Assembly (NCBI GenBank): GCA_944325585.1
Contig: CALVAS010000016.1
Coordinates: 1 to 33,410 of the forward strand
Source of the DNA: Candidatus Gastranaerophilales bacterium
Lineage (GTDB): Bacteria; Cyanobacteriota; Vampirovibrionia; Gastranaerophilales; Gastranaerophilaceae
Length of the DNA: 33,410 nucleotides
Direction: 5' to 3'
Part shown: positions 15,501-23,820 of the stretch, one piece after another
Position numbering within the stretch: position 1 is the stretch's first letter
Layout of the letters: the number at the start of each line of letters is the position of its first letter
Position numbers and translations under genes: made by a program
Notes under the pieces: model-generated
What the model was told of the DNA's origin: nothing
The model's database searches: none
What the model saw: the letters and a program-made list of their open reading frames with translations, nothing else

Positions 15501-16518
15501 GTGAAAAAGCAGACTATGATTGAAATTCAGGGGAGGGGGGGCAACCCGCAATAAAGCTCCTGCGAGTGATTTAACCTTATATGTTTCTGGGGCCGCTGTG
15601 CTGACGAAGAATCCAAAAGCATGTCTTGAGTCCTCAGACGACAATTTTTTGCGTCATTCTGTACCGGCTGCAAAATCAGTTGAAACTAAGTCGAAACGTG
15701 ATTTTAAGCCCTTACCTAGGGCTTTAGAATCTGCTAATTCCTGCAAGAACAACCTCCGCCCTGCAAGCCTGTGTGACAAATTAATGTGCAAAGCCGCATT
15801 TACCATGGCAGAGGTCTTGATAACGCTTGGCATAATCGGTATTGTGGCAGCAATGACTTTACCTGCATTAATCGGGAAATATCAAAAACTCGTAACAGTC
15901 AACAAATTAAAAAAGGTCTATACTGTATTAAGCCAACTTGTAATAAAAGCCCAGGAAGATAACGGGCCAGCGTATTTTTCGACTTCGGAAGAAATAGATC
16001 CTGACGTGATGAAAAAGTTTTTTAACACTTATTGGAAACCATATTTCCATTCCCCAACGGTTTTAAGTGAAGGAGTATTTCCTTTTAATCCTTCCAATGA
16101 TAAAAAATATCCTATATATATGTATATTAATAATATGTATCAGGATATTGCAATTTATACAATTTATAGAGCAGGGCGGGTCTTTTTTATAACAAATGAC
16201 GGAACGGCTTATTGCCTCTTAATGGTAAGATGGACTCCAATATATGATGACGAGGGTAATATTGTTAAAGATATTTATAGATATAGCGCCTCTCAAACAG
16301 TTTATGCGGATATTAACGGAGTAAAGCCACCAAATATTATAGGCAAAGATGTTTTTATGTTCATAGTGGATTTTGATAAAAGTATAGTTCGAGCAAATGG
16401 CTATGACAAAACAACTGATGAAATAAATACCAATTGTAGCCACAGCGGCACCGGAGCATATTGTGCCGCAAAAATAATGCAAGACGGTTGGGAAATAGCG
16501 GACGAATATCCATGGTAA
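15501..16518 (+). CDS. Prepilin-like gene with G-tract leader, out of frame by one base (OFF)
   Basis: The pilin body has the helix FTMAEVLITLGIIGIVAAMT (Phe codon at 15799) and the family C-terminal block DINGVKPPNIIGKDVF. The 5' leader from the GTG at 15501 (ATG at 15498 also possible) aligns with the leader of the prepilin at 32731 but is one base longer, so as read it ends at TAA 15552-15554. Removing one G from the tract gives one frame through to 16518. The about 85 codons between tract and helix are open only in the pilin frame, which argues that they are translated. This leader would be about 100 residues long, far beyond an ordinary prepilin leader. ATG at 15784 (MCKAAFTMAE) could start a short form, though no ribosome binding site is seen. 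The residue before the cleavage site is Ala. A hairpin (15706-15724) lies in the leader. Lack of its own promoter suggests read-through from folP. Confidence 0.7.
15530..15541 (+). repeat. Interrupted G-tract (G4-A-G7) in a prepilin leader
   Basis: Four G, one A and seven G lie 10 codons into the leader. Homopolymer G runs inside the 5' coding part are classic slipped-strand sites. The interrupting A should make this copy less unstable than the pure 12-G tract at 32760. Confidence 0.85.
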
Positions 16519-16547
16519 AATTTCAAAATTGAAATTCATCTTTTACA

Positions 16548-16556
16548 TGTCATAAT
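16548..16556 (+). promoter_or_regulatory. Extended -10 promoter of uvrA
   Basis: TGTCATAAT (TG, one base, CATAAT) ends 6 nt before the uvrA ATG. No ribosome binding site is present, so this is another probable leaderless start. No LexA-box-like dyad is evident. Confidence 0.5.
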
Positions 16557-16562
16557 TAAGTT

Positions 16563-19388
16563 ATGCAAGACACAATAAAAATAAAAGGGGCAAAAGAACA
16601 TAACTTAAAAGATGTTTCACTGGAAATTCCGAAAAACGAACTTGTTGTTTTTACAGGTGTTTCAGGCTCAGGCAAAAGTTCGCTTGCGTTTGACACGATT
16701 TTTGCGGAAGGACAGCGGCGTTATATCGAAAGTCTTTCAACTTATGCGCGTCAATTTTTGGGGCAGATGGACAAACCTGATGTCGAATATATAGACGGCC
16801 TTTCGCCTGCAATCTCCATTGATCAGAAGTCAACAAGCAACAACCCGCGTTCTACAGTTGGTACCGTAACAGAAATATATGATTATCTGCGGCTTTTGTA
16901 CGCCAGAATCGGAACCCCGTATTGTCCGAATTGCGGAGAAGAAATTAAACCTCAGACAATCGACGAAATTGTAAATAATATTCTGAAACTTCCGCAGGGA
17001 ACAAAGATTCAGATTCTTGCACCAGTTGTAAGAGGTAAAAAAGGCGAATTTCAATCCACTTTTGAAGAATTAAGACAGGAAGGCTTCGTCCGTGTGAAAG
17101 TCGACGGGGAAATTTACAATCTTGATGAGGACGAAATTGAACTGGAAAAAAATAAAAAGCATACAATTCATGTAGTTGTTGATAGGATTGTTGTAAAACC
17201 GGAGGCGCAATCAAGAATTGCGGACAGTGTCGGAATTGCTCTTCATAAGGCTGACGGTGTTGCAATTGTTGATGTTATCGGTGATAAAGAAATTATATAC
17301 AGCGAAAAACTGGCATGTCCGAAGTGTAATTTGAGTTTTGAAGAACTTGCGCCGAGGATTTTTTCATTCAACAACCCTTACGGCGCCTGCGAAAGATGTT
17401 CGGGTATCGGTGTTGATTACACAATATCGCCCGATCTGGTTGTTCCTGACCGCACCAAATCCATTAATGAAGGCGCGATTTATCCGTGGGATAAATCTTC
17501 CACCTCTTATTATAAAGATATACTTGCGGCTGTTACATCTTATTACGGAATCAATCCGGATACTCCGTTTGAAAAACTTCCAAAATCACATCAGGATATT
17601 ATTCTTTACGGTTCAGATGATGTGATAAAAATGAAGATAAAAGGTTTCACATCAAAACGTTACGAAACCCGTTATCACAATTATCCCGGAGTAATTCCGT
17701 ATTTAATGAAAAAATATCATGAATCGGACGCGGATTACTGGCGGGAAGAAATTGAAAAATATATGATAATGACCCCTTGTACTGCATGTCACGGGGCAAG
17801 ATTAAAACCTTTTCCGCTCGCAGTCAGAATAAAAGGCAAAAATATTTATGAATTTACATTGATGCCGATTGATGAAGAGTATGACTTTATTTCCGATTTG
17901 TATCTGGAATTAAATGAATATCATATTCAAATTGCAAAGCAGATTCTGGATGAGATTCGCGCCCGTTTAAAATTCTTGAAAGACGTCGGCTTAAGTTATC
18001 TAAATCTTTCGCGTATGGCAGGAACTTTATCAGGCGGCGAGGCGCAGCGGATAAGGCTTGCAACCCAAATCGGAAGCGGATTGTCAGGGGTTTTATATGT
18101 TCTTGATGAACCGTCAATCGGGCTTCACCAGCGGGATAATGACAGACTTATCAAAACTTTGATAAAGCTCAGAAATTTAGGAAATACTCTGATTGTTGTC
18201 GAGCATGATGAAGAAACTATCAGAAATGCGGATTATATTGTTGATATCGGCCCGAGAGCAGGAGTGTTGGGCGGAGAAGTTATTGCCTCAGGAACAATTC
18301 AGGATATTATTGATGCGCCAAAATCAATTACGGGAAAATACTTGAGCGGAGAGTGTTTTATTCCGATTCCTGAAAAACTTCGCGAAGGCAACGGAAAATT
18401 TCTGTCAGTTAAAAATGCGCATTTAAACAATTTGAAAAATATCAATGTTGATATTCCGCTTGGCAAAATAGTTGTATTGACCGGAGTTTCGGGTTCCGGC
18501 AAATCAACATTGATGCAGGATTTAATTTATCAGTATGCGGTTCACAAACTCCGCCGCGACAAACCAAAACCGCAGGGTGTTGATGAGATTACAGGGTTTG
18601 GAAATATTGATAAAATTATTGCAATCGACCAGTCTCCGATTGGCAGAACTCCGCGGTCAAACCCTGCAACATACACAGATTTGTTTACGCATATAAGAGA
18701 TTTGTATGCAAAGACAAATGAGGCAAAGCTGCGTGGATACAAACCCGGACGTTTCAGTTTTAACGTAAAAGGCGGACGCTGTGAGGCTTGTAAAGGCGAC
18801 GGCGTTAATAAAATTGAAATGAACTTTTTGTCGGATGTTTACGTAAAATGTCCTGTCTGCAAAGGAAAACGCTACAACCGCGAGACTCTGGAAGTAAAAT
18901 ACAAGGGCAAAACCATTGCCGATGTGCTTGATATGAGTGTAAAAGAAGCTCTTGCCTTTTTTGAAAACGTTCCTAACATCAAGCATAAACTTCAGACTTT
19001 AAATGATGTCGGTTTGGATTATATCAAATTGGGACAAAGTGCAACAACGCTTTCAGGCGGTGAGGCGCAAAGAATTAAACTTGCGTCAGAGCTTAACAAA
19101 CGCGCAACAGGCAAAACTTTATACCTGATGGATGAGCCGTCTGTGGGGCTTCACTGGGCTGATTTGGATAAACTTATTAAAATCCTTCATGCGTTGGCTG
19201 ATCAGGGAAATACTATTTTAATTATTGAACACAACCTTGATTTGATAAAAGTTGCGGATTATATAATAGACCTCGGCCCCGAAGGCGGCAACGGCGGAGG
19301 GCAGGTTGTTGCAACAGGCACACCGAAGCAGGTTTCAAAAATTAAAAATTCTTATACTGGTCAGTATTTGAAGCCTTTCTTTTCTTGA
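16563..19388 (+). CDS. uvrA: UvrABC system protein A (excinuclease damage sensor)
   Basis: UvrA is the DNA-damage-recognising ATPase of nucleotide excision repair. At 941 residues it is full length. It shows two ABC ATPase modules: Walker [10 protein letters not shown] (near residue 32) and GVSGSGKST (near 640), signature sequences [12 protein letters not shown] and [12 protein letters not shown], and Walker [11 protein letters not shown] and MDEPSVGLH. Two zinc modules are visible: CPNC (first), CPKC...CERC (insertion domain) and the C-terminal CEAC...CPVC with the conserved glycine-rich finger. Nothing is missing. Neither uvrB nor uvrC is in the window. The -35 box of the following gene overlaps its stop codon. 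Confidence 0.98.
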   Translation: MQDTIKIKGAKEHNLKDVSLEIPKNELVVFTGVSGSGKSSLAFDTIFAEGQRRYIESLSTYARQFLGQMDKPDVEYIDGLSPAISIDQKSTSNNPRSTVGTVTEIYDYLRLLYARIGTPYCPNCGEEIKPQTIDEIVNNILKLPQGTKIQILAPVVRGKKGEFQSTFEELRQEGFVRVKVDGEIYNLDEDEIELEKNKKHTIHVVVDRIVVKPEAQSRIADSVGIALHKADGVAIVDVIGDKEIIYSEKLACPKCNLSFEELAPRIFSFNNPYGACERCSGIGVDYTISPDLVVPDRTKSINEGAIYPWDKSSTSYYKDILAAVTSYYGINPDTPFEKLPKSHQDIILYGSDDVIKMKIKGFTSKRYETRYHNYPGVIPYLMKKYHESDADYWREEIEKYMIMTPCTACHGARLKPFPLAVRIKGKNIYEFTLMPIDEEYDFISDLYLELNEYHIQIAKQILDEIRARLKFLKDVGLSYLNLSRMAGTLSGGEAQRIRLATQIGSGLSGVLYVLDEPSIGLHQRDNDRLIKTLIKLRNLGNTLIVVEHDEETIRNADYIVDIGPRAGVLGGEVIASGTIQDIIDAPKSITGKYLSGECFIPIPEKLREGNGKFLSVKNAHLNNLKNINVDIPLGKIVVLTGVSGSGKSTLMQDLIYQYAVHKLRRDKPKPQGVDEITGFGNIDKIIAIDQSPIGRTPRSNPATYTDLFTHIRDLYAKTNEAKLRGYKPGRFSFNVKGGRCEACKGDGVNKIEMNFLSDVYVKCPVCKGKRYNRETLEVKYKGKTIADVLDMSVKEALAFFENVPNIKHKLQTLNDVGLDYIKLGQSATTLSGGEAQRIKLASELNKRATGKTLYLMDEPSVGLHWADLDKLIKILHALADQGNTILIIEHNLDLIKVADYIIDLGPEGGNGGGQVVATGTPKQVSKIKNSYTGQYLKPFFS

Positions 19389-19413
19389 CAGGTTAATATA
19401 ATAATGCTTTAAT
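19385..19413 (+). promoter_or_regulatory. Promoter of the exported-protein pair at 19441
   Basis: A consensus TTGACA (19385-19390) overlaps the uvrA stop codon. TTTAAT (19408-19413) follows after 17 bp. Confidence 0.7.
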
Positions 19414-19440
19414 TATTTAGTATAAGGGGATGCGGAGTTA

Positions 19441-19830
19441 ATGAATTATCTTCAAGATATAATATATTATTTTTTCAGAGGGCGCAGATCAATTGTATCT
19501 ATTGTATTTTTGGCAATTTTGGGAATTATATATATGTTCCAGCCTTATACAACAGTCAAATGTATAAACGGACTCTGCAGAGTTACAACAGGTAAAAAGG
19601 TGGTATCAACCTTTTCTGCAGATAATATTGCATCATGTACCATAAGTTCTCGCCGCTGCGGTTCCAGCAAACGTCAACGTAGAAGATATTGCTATTACCC
19701 TGAGATTTCTATGAAGGACGGACAAAGAGTCCGTATCCCGGGTGTCATTAAATCGCACAGCCAGTCAGCAATGCAAAATTTTTGCAACGGTTTAAAGACT
19801 AATAATAATTTTACTTACCAAAAGAAATAA
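19441..19830 (+). CDS. Membrane-anchored basic protein of unknown function
   Basis: The 129-residue protein has one N-terminal membrane segment (about residues 17-35, SIVSIVFLAILGIIYMFQP) and an outside domain with five Cys: CINGLC, CTISSRRC and YCYYP. Paired cysteines in an exported domain suggest disulphides. The domain is very basic around SSKRQRRRYC. GGAG lies 8 nt before the ATG. Twelve nt separate it from the next gene, also exported, so the two form a probable operon. I do not recognise the family. Confidence 0.78.
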   Translation: MNYLQDIIYYFFRGRRSIVSIVFLAILGIIYMFQPYTTVKCINGLCRVTTGKKVVSTFSADNIASCTISSRRCGSSKRQRRRYCYYPEISMKDGQRVRIPGVIKSHSQSAMQNFCNGLKTNNNFTYQKK

Positions 19831-19842
19831 GGAAAAGAATAT

Positions 19843-20850
19843 ATGAAAAAAATATTAGTTTTATTATCATTTTTAGTTGTAGGAATAATGCCTGCCTGTG
19901 CAGATACGATTAAAGTTGAATCTCTTTCGGATTTTACAACCGAAAATCCGCCCGAAACTCTTACGGTTAAGGCTGTCACCGATTTAAACCTTGATGATGA
20001 ACTTTTGATATTTGAAGGTTATACGTTAAAAGGCGATATTGTTGATGTTGTAAGTCCAAAAAGATTAAAACGTGATGCCTCATTTGCGTTTATATTAACA
20101 GAGTACACAGATAACGACGGCATTGTTCATAAAGTTGAAAGAATAGATAATAAAATCGTAAAAGGTAAATTTACCACAAAGTTTGATTATAAAAGTGTTG
20201 CAAAATCTGCTGCTTTAAGTGTCGGAAATTATTTTGTAAAAGGGCTTTCAATGGGATATGCGGCTGTTGAAGGTGCTGTGAAAAACGAAGAAGGCAACAG
20301 ATTTAAATCAAGTGCCGTTTCTGTTTATGAAAGCACGCCGCTGTCATATGTAGAAAAAGGCGAAGATATTGTGATTGCAAAAGATCAGGTGTTTATTCTT
20401 AATTTCAAATTGCGAGATGAAAAAGATCTTGATGAGGAAGAAATCTCTGAAAATGAAGAACCTGTAGACGAAACTTTCGCATCACCGGAAACTTCCACCT
20501 CTTCTTCTATTAATGACAGTACAAAGTTAGACAATGTTTCAAATGAAAAACAAGTCAGTGATATAAAAGAAGAGACCTCTGTGCTCTCAGAAACTCCTGC
20601 AGCAGAATCCGCTGAAGAAAGAAACTATAACACTCCTATCAGTCAGCCGAAAAATGAATCGCAAATTACTCAGCAAAATGATGCTGTAGAATATGAGGAA
20701 CATGACGGATTCCATCTTCGCCGCAGAACTAAAAAATACCCGCCGGAAATGGAAAATCAAACAGTACCGGATACTTCAGAGCCGATGTCCGTTCCGGATC
20801 CGGTAAATAATCAACCGCTGGCTCCGCTTGAACTTCCGGATACATATTAA
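19843..20850 (+). CDS. Exported protein with disordered C-terminal half
   Basis: The 335-residue product has a signal peptide (MKKILVLLSFLVVGIMPACA, cut before DTIK). The mature N-terminal domain (about residues 21-190) is beta-rich with strands such as DELLIFEGYTLKGDIVDV and KGKFTTKFDYKSV, then a small helix (GNYFVKGLSMGYAAVEGAV). From about 195 the chain is low-complexity and acidic (EEISENEEPVDETF), later proline-rich (NNQPLAPLELPDTY). The Cys at residue 19 is not followed by a lipobox that I can recognise. The ribosome binding site is AAGG. No family identified; it is probably a periplasmic or surface protein acting with the preceding gene. Confidence 0.78.
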   Translation: MKKILVLLSFLVVGIMPACADTIKVESLSDFTTENPPETLTVKAVTDLNLDDELLIFEGYTLKGDIVDVVSPKRLKRDASFAFILTEYTDNDGIVHKVERIDNKIVKGKFTTKFDYKSVAKSAALSVGNYFVKGLSMGYAAVEGAVKNEEGNRFKSSAVSVYESTPLSYVEKGEDIVIAKDQVFILNFKLRDEKDLDEEEISENEEPVDETFASPETSTSSSINDSTKLDNVSNEKQVSDIKEETSVLSETPAAESAEERNYNTPISQPKNESQITQQNDAVEYEEHDGFHLRRRTKKYPPEMENQTVPDTSEPMSVPDPVNNQPLAPLELPDTY

Positions 20851-20990
20851 ACTTCAGCGACAGGAGTTTTTATTTTTCCGTCGCCTTCAAAGATTATTTC
20901 TTTTTCTGTTTCATTCTGGCAGAAAACAAGTTTAGTCTTATTTTTTCCATCTTCCAAAAAGCTGGTGATTTCTTTTACTTTTAAGTCCAT
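20847..20990 (-). CDS. Small protein (47 aa) of unknown function
   Basis: MDLKVKEITSFLEDGKNKTK... encodes 47 residues ending TPVAEV. It looks like a small beta protein (TKLVFCQNETEKEIIFEGD). It has a credible ribosome binding site (AAGGGA) and its own promoter (TTGAAA, 17 bp, TATTAT), and its stop overlaps the convergent gene by 4 nt. It is too short for ordinary gene calling, but promoter, ribosome site and packing together support it. Confidence 0.65.
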   Translation of the reverse strand: MDLKVKEITSFLEDGKNKTKLVFCQNETEKEIIFEGDGKIKTPVAEV

Positions 20991-21018
20991 CACAATCCCT
21001 TTCTACGATTTATTTTTT

Positions 21019-21047
21019 ATAATAACAATTTTTTATAGAGATTTCAA
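21019..21047 (-). promoter_or_regulatory. Promoter of the 47-aa protein gene
   Basis: On the minus strand TTGAAA (21042-21047) and TATTAT (21019-21024) are separated by 17 bp, upstream of the ATG at 20990. Confidence 0.65.
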
Positions 21048-21106
21048 CCCTTTCGAGGATTAAAAACTCAAAAAATATTTTATTGTTATTTATATGTAAA
21101 TATTAA

Positions 21107-21134
21107 AAACGACCGGCTTCAAAGCCGGTCGTTT
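21107..21134 (-). terminator. Rho-independent terminator of rpsB-tsf
   Basis: A perfect 13-bp GC-rich stem (AAACGACCGGCTT with AAGCCGGTCGTTT, two-base centre) lies 30 nt after the tsf stop. On the minus strand it is followed by TTTTTAATATTT. Confidence 0.92.
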
Positions 21135-21163
21135 AAATTTTATAGAATTTTGCAATTCAAGTT

Positions 21164-22027
21164 TTAGCCTTTAACCTGACTCATAACTTCTTCAGCAAAA
21201 TTGTCCTGACGTTTTTCAAGACCTTCGCCAAGAACGTATCTTGTGAATGCTTTGATTGTCAATTTGCCTTCAATAAGCTGTTCAATTGTTACGTCAGGAT
21301 TTTTAACAAACGGCTGTTCAAGAAGAACTTTTGCTGCCAGAAGTTTGTTAACTCTGCCTTCAACAATTTTTGCTCTGATGTTTTCAGGTTTTTTCTGCAA
21401 ATCTTCTTTGCCCATTTCAATTTCTGTTTCATGGTCGATAACAGATTGAGGAATTTCTTTTCTTGAAAGGAATTCCGGAGCATTTGATGCAATATGAAGA
21501 CACAAATCGTTCATCAATTCTGCATCTTCTTTATCTGTTTGCAAAAGAACACCGATTTTGCCGTTGTGAATGTATGTTGCAACATTTCCTTCATAACGGA
21601 CAAATCTTCTAAAGGTAATTTTTTCACCGATTGAAGCAATTTTTTCTTTAATAACGTCTTCAATTGTTTTACCGCATTTGGGGCAAGTTGAAGCTACAAA
21701 TGTTTCAACATCTTTCGGATTAGATTCTGCTACTGCTTTTGCAAGACAATTTGAAAGTTCTTTGAATTCTTCATTCTTTGCAACGAAGTCAGTTTCGCAG
21801 TTAACTTCAACCATAGCACCTGCATTGCCTTCAATAGCTGATGCAATAAGTCCTTCTGCAGCAATTCTTCCCATTTTCTTGTCTGCTGAAGCCATACCTT
21901 TTTGACGGAGCACGTCCATAGCTTTTTCCATATCTCCATCGGTTTCAACAAGTGCTTTTTTGGCATCCATCATACCTGCACCGGTTTTGTCGCGGAGTTC
22001 TTTTACCATTTGTGCTGTAATATTCAT
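21164..22027 (-). CDS. tsf: Elongation factor Ts
   Basis: EF-Ts exchanges GDP for GTP on EF-Tu. The 287-residue protein starts with the UBA-like domain (ITAQMVKELRDKTGAGMMDAKKAL) and contains the family core VEVNCETDFVAKNEEF and GKIGVLLQT. In the first core subdomain it has the odd segment STCPKCGKTIEDVIKEKI (near residue 113), which introduces a CxxC pair not found in the E. coli protein. The other cysteines are VNC, NCL and LCL. ATG at 22027 follows a GGAG site. It lies downstream of rpsB with a 10-bp inverted repeat between them, and ends at a strong terminator. Confidence 0.97.
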   Translation of the reverse strand: MNITAQMVKELRDKTGAGMMDAKKALVETDGDMEKAMDVLRQKGMASADKKMGRIAAEGLIASAIEGNAGAMVEVNCETDFVAKNEEFKELSNCLAKAVAESNPKDVETFVASTCPKCGKTIEDVIKEKIASIGEKITFRRFVRYEGNVATYIHNGKIGVLLQTDKEDAELMNDLCLHIASNAPEFLSRKEIPQSVIDHETEIEMGKEDLQKKPENIRAKIVEGRVNKLLAAKVLLEQPFVKNPDVTIEQLIEGKLTIKAFTRYVLGEGLEKRQDNFAEEVMSQVKG

Positions 22028-22053
22028 ATTTCTCTCCTATTTTTTGTAAGAGC

Positions 22054-22083
22054 GTCATCCCGTATAAATATTCGGGATGACGT
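22054..22083 (-). repeat. Intercistronic hairpin between rpsB and tsf
   Basis: CGTCATCCCG and CGGGATGACG form a perfect 10-bp stem around a ten-base AT loop. No T-run follows on the minus strand, so it is not a standard terminator. It could stabilise the upstream rpsB message or tune the rpsB:tsf ratio, or be a single REP-like palindrome; I found no second copy in the window. Confidence 0.7.
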
Positions 22084-22100
22084 CTTTGTATAAGTTCGTG

Positions 22101-22886
22101 TTATTTAACTTCTTCAACTGCTTCTGCTGTTTCAGCAACGCCTACACCTGCATCTTCTGCTTTAATTTCTTCAATTTTTGCAGTTGTGTTTGCTTTATTT
22201 TCTTTTAATTGTTTACCTTCGATAACTGCATCAGCAAGTTTTGAAGTGATTAATTTAATAGAACGGATTGCGTCATCGTTTCCGGGGATTACATAATCAA
22301 TATTTGAAGGATCTGCATTTGTGTCAGCAAGGCAGATTACCGGAATTCCGAGTTTGTTTGCTTCAAGAATTGCGATTTCATCTTTTTTCTGGTCAATAAC
22401 AAAGATTAAATCAGGCAATCCTCTCATTTCTTTGATACCGCCCAAAGTTTTGCTCAATTTTGCTAATTGACGGTTTAATTGAGCGATTTCTTTTTTCGGT
22501 AATTTTTCAGCGTGTCCGCTGTTTAAGAAATCTTCCAATTCTCTAAGTTTGCTGACACGGCCTCTGATAGTTTCAAAGTTTGTAAGCATACCGCCGAGCC
22601 ATCTTCTGTTAATGTAGTATGCGCCTGAGCGTTTAGCTTCTTCTGCAACAACTTCGGCTGCTTGTTTTTTGGTTCCTACAAATAAAATATTTTTATTACG
22701 TGCTGCAAATTCTCTTACAACTTCATATGCTTTGTCTAATAAGTCTGAAGTTTTACGTAAATCAAATACATAAATTCCGTTTCTTGCACCGTAAATATAC
22801 GGTTTCATTTTAGGGTTCCATCTTTGTGTTTGGTGGCCGAAGTGAACACCGGCTTCCAAAAGTTCAATCATAGATGCTACTGGCAT
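22101..22886 (-). CDS. rpsB: 30S ribosomal protein S2
   Basis: S2 is a structural protein of the small subunit. The 261-residue form beginning [20 protein letters not shown] is chosen because AAGGAG lies 7 nt before the ATG at 22886. A further in-frame ATG at 22970 would add 28 unfamily-like residues. Family blocks are [47 protein letters not shown] and [13 protein letters not shown]. The C-terminal tail (about 30 residues) is acidic and alanine/valine-rich ([13 protein letters not shown]). It is followed by tsf, the usual bacterial order. Confidence 0.97.
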   Translation of the reverse strand: MPVASMIELLEAGVHFGHQTQRWNPKMKPYIYGARNGIYVFDLRKTSDLLDKAYEVVREFAARNKNILFVGTKKQAAEVVAEEAKRSGAYYINRRWLGGMLTNFETIRGRVSKLRELEDFLNSGHAEKLPKKEIAQLNRQLAKLSKTLGGIKEMRGLPDLIFVIDQKKDEIAILEANKLGIPVICLADTNADPSNIDYVIPGNDDAIRSIKLITSKLADAVIEGKQLKENKANTTAKIEEIKAEDAGVGVAETAEAVEEVK

Positions 22887-23081
22887 CGGTTTTCTCCTTT
22901 TTCTTTTACTTAGTACTACGGGAAATACTGTCCCATTCGTCGGATTTCGGATATTGTCTGGCATTTGCATTTTTAATTACAATTGAAACATTGTCATTTG
23001 ATGTCATTTGCCTGCCGTTCCGCCCCGTCGAACTAGGGCAAAACCTATCGGACTAGTATAACCAATTATATTTTATTACAA
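22887..23081 (-). promoter_or_regulatory. Promoter and structured leader of rpsB
   Basis: A minus-strand -10 TATACT (23055-23060) with a weak TTGTAA 15 bp upstream would start an about 160-nt untranslated leader. The leader has a GC-rich segment (about 23005-23050), much richer than its surroundings, with short complementary runs (GCCC/GGGC and GTTC/GAAC). rpsB leaders are known to be autoregulated by S2 in other bacteria, so this may be such an element; the structure here is not proved. Confidence 0.4.
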
Positions 23082-23090
23082 AAATGTAAT

Positions 23091-23186
23091 TTAGCAAATC
23101 AAATAATGTTTTTGTCTGTAATTGTGAAGTAATGTAAACCAAGTTCCTCCTGTTACTATCAAAGCAAAAAAAATCGGACCTCCCAT
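23091..23186 (-). CDS. Possible 31-residue membrane microprotein (tentative)
   Basis: A frame MGGPIFFALIVTGGTWFTLL... followed by a basic tail ending HYLIC would give one membrane helix. No clear ribosome binding site precedes the ATG, and the frame overlaps a terminator-like hairpin and a long inverted repeat, so it may be chance. It is recorded because the hydrophobic-then-basic pattern is typical of small membrane proteins. Confidence 0.2.
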   Translation of the reverse strand: MGGPIFFALIVTGGTWFTLLHNYRQKHYLIC

Positions 23187-23237
23187 ATCGTTAAGTCCGG
23201 TATTTCATTTCTGAAACAAAAAGGATTTACATTACTT
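23127..23237. repeat. 111-bp element bounded by a perfect 12-bp inverted repeat
   Basis: AAGTAATGTAAA (23127-23138) and TTTACATTACTT (23226-23237) are exact reverse complements enclosing 87 bases. On the plus strand the right arm is followed by AAGTCTTTTT. The shape fits a small structured RNA with a closing stem. It lacks the SRP-RNA apical motif and is too short for 6S RNA. Function unknown. Confidence 0.5.
23166..23199 (-). terminator. Probable terminator downstream of cobO
   Basis: On the minus strand CGGAC (23195-23199) pairs with GTCCG (23175-23179) and is followed by A and eight T. The stem is short (5 bp) with a 15-base loop, but the T-run is strong. It sits about 90 nt after the cobO stop. 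Confidence 0.5.
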
Positions 23238-23286
23238 AAGTCTTTTTCACCTGCCAACTTTGCAGTATTTTCCCTCTCTCTTCTCC

Positions 23287-23820
23287 CTAATACTCAATTC
23301 CTTGTCTTGCCATTACTCCCATATCAAAGTAGTGTTTGATAGGTTTCATTTCCGTAACAAGATGAGCCATTGCTTTCAATTCGGGGTGCGCATAGCGTCC
23401 CGTCAAAACTATTTCAAGGTTTTCCGGTTTGTTCATCAAAACTTCCTTAACCTCTGAAACTTTAATCATATTCATTGCTGTACAAATATTGATTTCGTCC
23501 AGAATGATAAGCTGATATTCGCCGGATTGAATTGCTTTTTTTGCAAATTCCCAGCCTTTTTTGGCTTCTTTAAAATCATCCATGCAAACGTTATGAGAAT
23601 AACAAACTCTGTCCATACCAAACTGTACAACATCAAGATTCGGAAGGAATTTTGATGAAGATACGATTTCTCCGTATGAAGTTGCACTGTCACCTTTTGT
23701 AAACTGGATAATAAGAACTTTCCAGCCGTGACCGAGCGCTCGAAGTGCCAAACCTAATGATGCTGTAGTTTTGCCTTTGCCGTCTCCCGTGTAAATTTGA
23801 ATATAACCATGTTCTAACAC
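23287..23820 (-). CDS. cobO: Cob(I)yrinic acid a,c-diamide adenosyltransferase
   Basis: CobO/BtuR/CobA-type enzymes put the 5'-deoxyadenosyl group on cobalt in B12 synthesis or salvage. The 177-residue protein has the unusual P-loop TGDGKGKTTAS (residues 11-21), LIIQFTKGD, LIILDEIN (the Walker B equivalent) and IVLTGRYAHPEL, all family hallmarks. The start is GTG at 23820 with GGAGG about 10 nt upstream. No other cobalamin gene is near, which fits salvage of corrinoids from the environment. I looked for a cobalamin riboswitch in the upstream 577 bp and did not see the B12-box consensus. Confidence 0.95.
   Translation of the reverse strand: MLEHGYIQIYTGDGKGKTTASLGLALRALGHGWKVLIIQFTKGDSATSYGEIVSSSKFLPNLDVVQFGMDRVCYSHNVCMDDFKEAKKGWEFAKKAIQSGEYQLIILDEINICTAMNMIKVSEVKEVLMNKPENLEIVLTGRYAHPELKAMAHLVTEMKPIKHYFDMGVMARQGIEY

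Noticed and set aside
15530-15541. Sequencing error as the sole explanation of the one-base frame problem
   Set aside because: Cannot be excluded, but a homologous leader with a 12-G tract in a second gene makes real length variation the better working explanation.
22887-22970. Longer rpsB frame starting at ATG 22970
   Set aside because: AAGGAG lies 7 nt before the ATG at 22886, which gives the family N-terminus; the extra 28 residues are not typical of S2.
23005-23050. tRNA-like GTTCGAC in the rpsB leader
   Set aside because: There is no acceptor stem, D arm or anticodon arm around it.
23127-23237. 6S or SRP RNA
   Set aside because: Too short for 6S RNA and it lacks the conserved apical motif of SRP RNA.
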